Origin: Bradyrhizobium sp. URHD0069
Lineage (GTDB): Bacteria > Pseudomonadota > Alphaproteobacteria > Rhizobiales > Xanthobacteraceae
Assembly: GCF_000701345.1 (NCBI RefSeq)
Contig: NZ_JNIJ01000049.1
Location: 1-45,081, forward strand
Reading direction: 5' to 3'
DNA: 45,081 nucleotides
Positions 42,824-45,081 of the stretch are shown here, one piece after another (position 1 is the first letter of the stretch; every line of letters begins with the position of its first letter). The notes beneath the pieces were generated by a model that saw nothing but the letters and a program-made list of their open reading frames with translations, did not search any database and was not told the origin of the DNA. A program made the translations under genes and the position numbers.

Positions 42824-43218
42824 AGGAACACTCCAATTGACCTGGTGGAGTGTTAATCGTCACCGACGTTCTACGTTCCGAACTGCGACATTAAATCACC
42901 GATAGCTGTTTGAATAACCGTTCATATTGATTAACGCATGCTGCATTTGCCTGGTCGGATAGCGTAGCCGGGAGGGGAAATAGGCGTATAGATGCTGCAT
43001 GACCGAGCATCATCGGAGTTTGCCAATGCGGCGCGGCTTATGACCGCACCGAAGCTATGGCTCCCGGTCGGCAGATGGCGAGCTTCGGGTGCTCGATGTG
43101 CGGTAAACCGAAGACTTCCATCGCCGATATGTTCGCGGACGTGATTTCCGAAAGAATAGCAAGGTCGAGGCATTTGCGCCGAGCGTTCGAGTGAAGTAAA
43201 AACGTCGCTGTCGCGTCA
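42824..43218. other. Intergenic region with a broken zinc-ribbon-like frame
   Basis: 395 nt before the tRNA gene. The first 150 nt show no gene and should hold the promoter of the Gly/Tyr-rich protein gene. From about 42999 a frame with a four-cysteine zinc-ribbon pattern is present but lacks a proper start. The tRNA promoter must lie in the last part; no clear boxes were found. Confidence 0.55.
42999..43194 (+). pseudogene. Frameshifted small zinc-ribbon-like protein
   Basis: The frame from 43003 to 43194 reads CQCGAAYDRTEAMAPGRQMA, then FGCSMCGKPKTS, two CxxC/CxC knuckles like those of small rhizobial proteins of about 55-65 residues. No start codon precedes the first knuckle in this frame: a stop lies at 43000-43002. 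An ATG at 42999 (MTEHHRS) would lead into it if one T near 43020 were absent. The C-terminal part after the knuckles does not match the family. Best read as a decayed gene; a sequencing error is the alternative. Confidence 0.45.
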
Positions 43219-43295
43219 GGTCCCGTAGCTCAGCTGGATAGAGCATTGGTTTCCTAAACCAAGGGTCGCATGTTCGAGTCATGCCGGGATCGCCA
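43219..43295 (+). tRNA. tRNA-Arg (anticodon CCT)
   Basis: A complete cloverleaf: acceptor ggtcccg pairs with cgggatc (one G-U), D-arm gctcagctggatagagc, anticodon stem ttggt/accaa with loop ttcctaa giving anticodon CCT, T-arm gcatg ttcgagt catgc, discriminator g and encoded CCA. Reads AGG codons. Confidence 0.95.
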
Positions 43296-43366
43296 ACGAC
43301 ATGCTCCGAAAGTACGCAGCAAAATAAATTGTGAAACAAATCAGCGCATTGCGTTTGACGGCGCGC

Positions 43367-43410
43367 GATCTAGAAAACCGTCGCTCTATCCAGCTGAGCT
43401 ACGGGATCCC
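43367..43410 (-). pseudogene. Inverted 5'-half copy of a tRNA-Arg gene
   Basis: On the minus strand this segment repeats 24 nt of the tRNA-Arg 5' half exactly (43383-43406 against 43221-43244), then a degenerate anticodon arm (ggttttctagatc) with a possible TCT anticodon. The 3' half is missing. It lies 72 nt beyond the intact tRNA in opposite orientation. No integrase gene is nearby. Confidence 0.7.
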
Positions 43411-43418
43411 AGATGCCA

Positions 43419-43637
43419 TCAGCCGTGCATGAAGTCGCCACGTTTCAATCCGAGCGCTTTGACCGCCGCCTCCGGAAGCCGGCCCCACGCTTCGACCTTC
43501 TCATTCGGAGCCATCATTGCAACGATAATGGCCTTGGCGGTCTCCGGATCCTGTTCGGCGACGAAGTAGACCGAGCGGACGGACGAACCGCCCTCCAACG
43601 GTTCGGTTGTCACCAGTACGACCTGACCATCTGCCAT
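43419..43637 (-). CDS. Short conserved-looking protein, unknown function
   Basis: 72 residues, MADGQVVLVTTEPLEGGSSV at the start and ending ALGLKRGDFMHG. Soluble, one compact alpha/beta domain is likely (VYFVAEQDPETAKAIIVAMM). The codon use fits the genome and similar short proteins occur in Bradyrhizobium, but no function is known. The ribosome site is weak. Confidence 0.65.
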   Translation of the reverse strand: MADGQVVLVTTEPLEGGSSVRSVYFVAEQDPETAKAIIVAMMAPNEKVEAWGRLPEAAVKALGLKRGDFMHG

Positions 43638-43991
43638 ATCTCAATATGCCATTTGTCGCGATGCCGTTTGCATTATTGCAACGAGGAGGCCCGCGACTCC
43701 CGTAGCCCGAGGATGGGCATTGGCGGGATCGGGCCCTCGCGGCTTCCTTCGCGAAACCGGGCCAATGCCCCCTAGCGTCGCGATTAGGTATCCGCCGCGG
43801 CCAATTGTCAAAGCAAAGTCTGTGAGCATTTCGGCGGTTTCTCACCGGCCGGGTGTGTCCCGTCGATCACAGGGCCAGCAAGAAGTTCGCAGCTCCCGCG
43901 GGAAAGCCGGGGTTTACGGGTGACAAGCCGGCCGATAAAATGGCGACAATCCGCAGGAAATGTGTCGCGTGGAACTCTGGAGAAATCGCCT
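43638..43991. other. Intergenic region with a long hairpin
   Basis: 354 nt with no gene seen. A perfect 9-bp inverted repeat, gggcattgg (43715-43723) and ccaatgccc (43762-43770), encloses a GC-rich 38-nt middle with further pairing (tcgcg/cgcga). It may be a dispersed repeat. The frame of the polyglutamine protein continues upstream to 43920, but the better start is at 43992. Confidence 0.5.
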
Positions 43992-44705
43992 GTGATCGGA
44001 TTGCGCAAATCCGTCCTGCTGATGGCCGCGATCATCGGCTGCGCCGTGCTGCAGCCTTCGCGCGGGCACGCGCAGTGGTGGTCGCGCGCACCGGCCGATT
44101 TCGAGGAATGCGCCGACGCTGCGGAGAAGGCGGCGACCAAGGAAGCGAGAACCTCGGGGCTTTCGGAATGCAACGCCAAATTTGCCGGGCGGCGCAAGCC
44201 CGGCGGCGGCTACAGCTATTTCGATTTCATGCAGAACCGCAGTTTTGATATCGCGGGTCCAAACCCGACGCGGCAAGAGCAGAAGCACATCGACGAACAA
44301 TACACCGCCTATCTCGATCGTCAGCGGCGCAGCACCATCGCCGCGGCGTTCACGGCAAAACAGCAACAACAGTTGCAACAGCAACAGCAGTTACAACAGC
44401 AACAACAACAGCAGTTGCAACAACAGCAGCAACAACAGCAGCAGCAGCGACTTCAGCTGCAGCAAGCCTCCTTCAGAAGCGACACTGAAAAGGCCGCCCC
44501 GCCACGGCCGGCGCCGACCAAGCCACCGGCCGCAGCGAAAGACCTCAAGCCACCGGCCGCGGCCACCGATCCGAGGCCGCGCGCGAAGCCTGCGGAATGC
44601 GCAAAAGATTCTTTCTCCTGCGAGTGGCCGCGGCTTTCGGCAAGTATCAAGGATCTGAAGAAGACGCTGTTTGGCGCGCCACCGAGCAAGGCGAAGCGGA
44701 GTTGA
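43992..44705 (+). CDS. Exported protein with polyglutamine tract
   Basis: 237 residues from GTG 43992, chosen because GGAG lies 9 nt upstream; a longer frame begins at 43920 without a site. Signal peptide SVLLMAAIIGCAVLQPSRGHAQ. An N-terminal domain of about 85 residues with two Cys (FEECADAAEKAATKEA, LSECNAKFAGRRKPGGGYSY) is followed by a tract with 29 Gln broken by a few Leu/Arg (coded at about 44359-44465 by mixed CAA/CAG), a Pro/Ala/Lys linker, and a C-terminal tail with a Cys pair (PAECAKDSFSCEWPRLSASI). Function unknown. Confidence 0.8.
   Translation: MIGLRKSVLLMAAIIGCAVLQPSRGHAQWWSRAPADFEECADAAEKAATKEARTSGLSECNAKFAGRRKPGGGYSYFDFMQNRSFDIAGPNPTRQEQKHIDEQYTAYLDRQRRSTIAAAFTAKQQQQLQQQQQLQQQQQQQLQQQQQQQQQQRLQLQQASFRSDTEKAAPPRPAPTKPPAAAKDLKPPAAATDPRPRAKPAECAKDSFSCEWPRLSASIKDLKKTLFGAPPSKAKRS
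44359..44465 (+). repeat. CAA/CAG trinucleotide repeat (polyglutamine coding)
   Basis: A run of CAA and CAG codons interrupted by TTG, TTA, CTT and CTG, about 35 codons. Mixed synonymous codons suggest selection for glutamine rather than simple slippage, although length variation between strains is likely. Confidence 0.85.
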
Positions 44706-45081
44706 GCTATGTGGCGCCGACCCATCGTCGTGGCGCCAACCCATCGTCGTCGTTCCCCGCGCAGGCGGGCAATCCAGCATTTTCGTCGTCCCGGCGAACG
44801 CCGGGACCCATATGTGGACGGCCCCCGTGCCACAAGAGTTCTTCAGGGTCTGATCGGATCGCTTGCATCCATATGTCCGGCCTGTTGATGCGGTGTGTTT
44901 TAGACCGCTGGCCAAGATGGTTTCCGCGACGCGAGCTCCAAACAGCCTCACGACCTTTCTTCGGCCAATGGGTCCCACGGACTGTCTCGCACCTCGGATC
45001 GATCGATCCTACCATCTGCTCCCCTCTTGCAGCTCCGGCTCAACCGGTGTGGCGAACGCCGACCGGCCGATCTCTCAAGCG
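44706..45081. other. Gene-free end of the window with repeats
   Basis: 376 nt. A 19-bp tandem duplication (gtggcgccNacccatcgtc) covers 44711-44748. It is followed at about 44750-44815 by a rhizobial-style palindromic repeat (gtcccggcg / cgccgggac with the phrase gcgggcaatccagcatt). The rest to the window end shows no recognisable gene or RNA. Confidence 0.55.

Noticed and set aside
44359..44465. Possible CRISPR-like repeat
   Set aside because: The repeats are in-frame CAA/CAG codons without spacers; no cas gene is present in the window.

Overview
The window looks like chromosomal DNA from a Bradyrhizobium-type alphaproteobacterium (Nitrobacteraceae; Rhodopseudomonas is a close alternative). 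The grounds are high GC content, strong GC bias at third codon positions, family-typical proteins (HdeD, PRC-barrel, DUF2171, NitT/TauT transporters, FMN-binding glutamate synthase) and the dispersed palindromic repeats common between genes in this group. The assignment is inference from gene style; no 16S gene is present. There is no CRISPR array, prophage or intact insertion sequence.

Layout. 1-3.7 kb: a BrkB/YihY membrane protein cut by the window edge, a DGPF/YCII protein with its ECF42-type sigma factor, and a DUF2171 protein. 3.9-6.7 kb: an FtsH protease lying between a vestigial and an intact copy of the 3' end of an Inh-domain (metalloprotease-inhibitor-like) gene. 6.7-11.3 kb: a coupled minus-strand operon (substrate-binding protein, ATPase, permease, 2-hydroxyacid dehydrogenase, Inh protein) divergent from a creatininase-family hydrolase. 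12.2-17.3 kb: a double beta-barrel porin followed by a fused double-permease and an ATPase with an extra C-terminal domain, with no binding protein. 17.3-20.6 kb: FMN-binding glutamate synthase, a 0.9 kb repeat island and ferredoxin-NADP reductase. 21-23.3 kb: an overlapping ATP-grasp / FolC-like Mur-ligase pair that together resemble a split cyanophycin synthetase. 23.5-29.7 kb: an MDR reductase, coiled-coil, HdeD and PRC-barrel stress-type genes, a chimeric PAS/LuxR regulator, a collapsed RND efflux remnant, a three-repeat cysteine-rich exported protein and a small membrane protein.

29.9-36.3 kb is the clearest metabolic module, a gentisate pathway. A CoA ligase and a flavin hydroxylase (probably salicylate to salicylyl-CoA to gentisyl-CoA) and a 3-hydroxybenzoate 6-hydroxylase converge on gentisate, which gentisate 1,2-dioxygenase and a GST-type maleylpyruvate isomerase then process. 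A MarR regulator is embedded, and a palindrome lies in the divergent promoter. Fumarylpyruvate hydrolase is not in the window.

36.3-45.1 kb: a PRISE-type SDR whose start region carries a 17-bp tandem duplication, an Asp/Glu racemase, an alpha/beta hydrolase, an exported beta-propeller protein, a TPR protein, small exported proteins, a tRNA-Arg(CCT) with an inverted half-copy nearby, and a polyglutamine exported protein.

The best candidates for something undescribed are the ATP-grasp/FolC-like pair, the PAS/partial-receiver/LuxR chimera, and the double-barrel porin coupled to an ABC system that lacks a binding protein.
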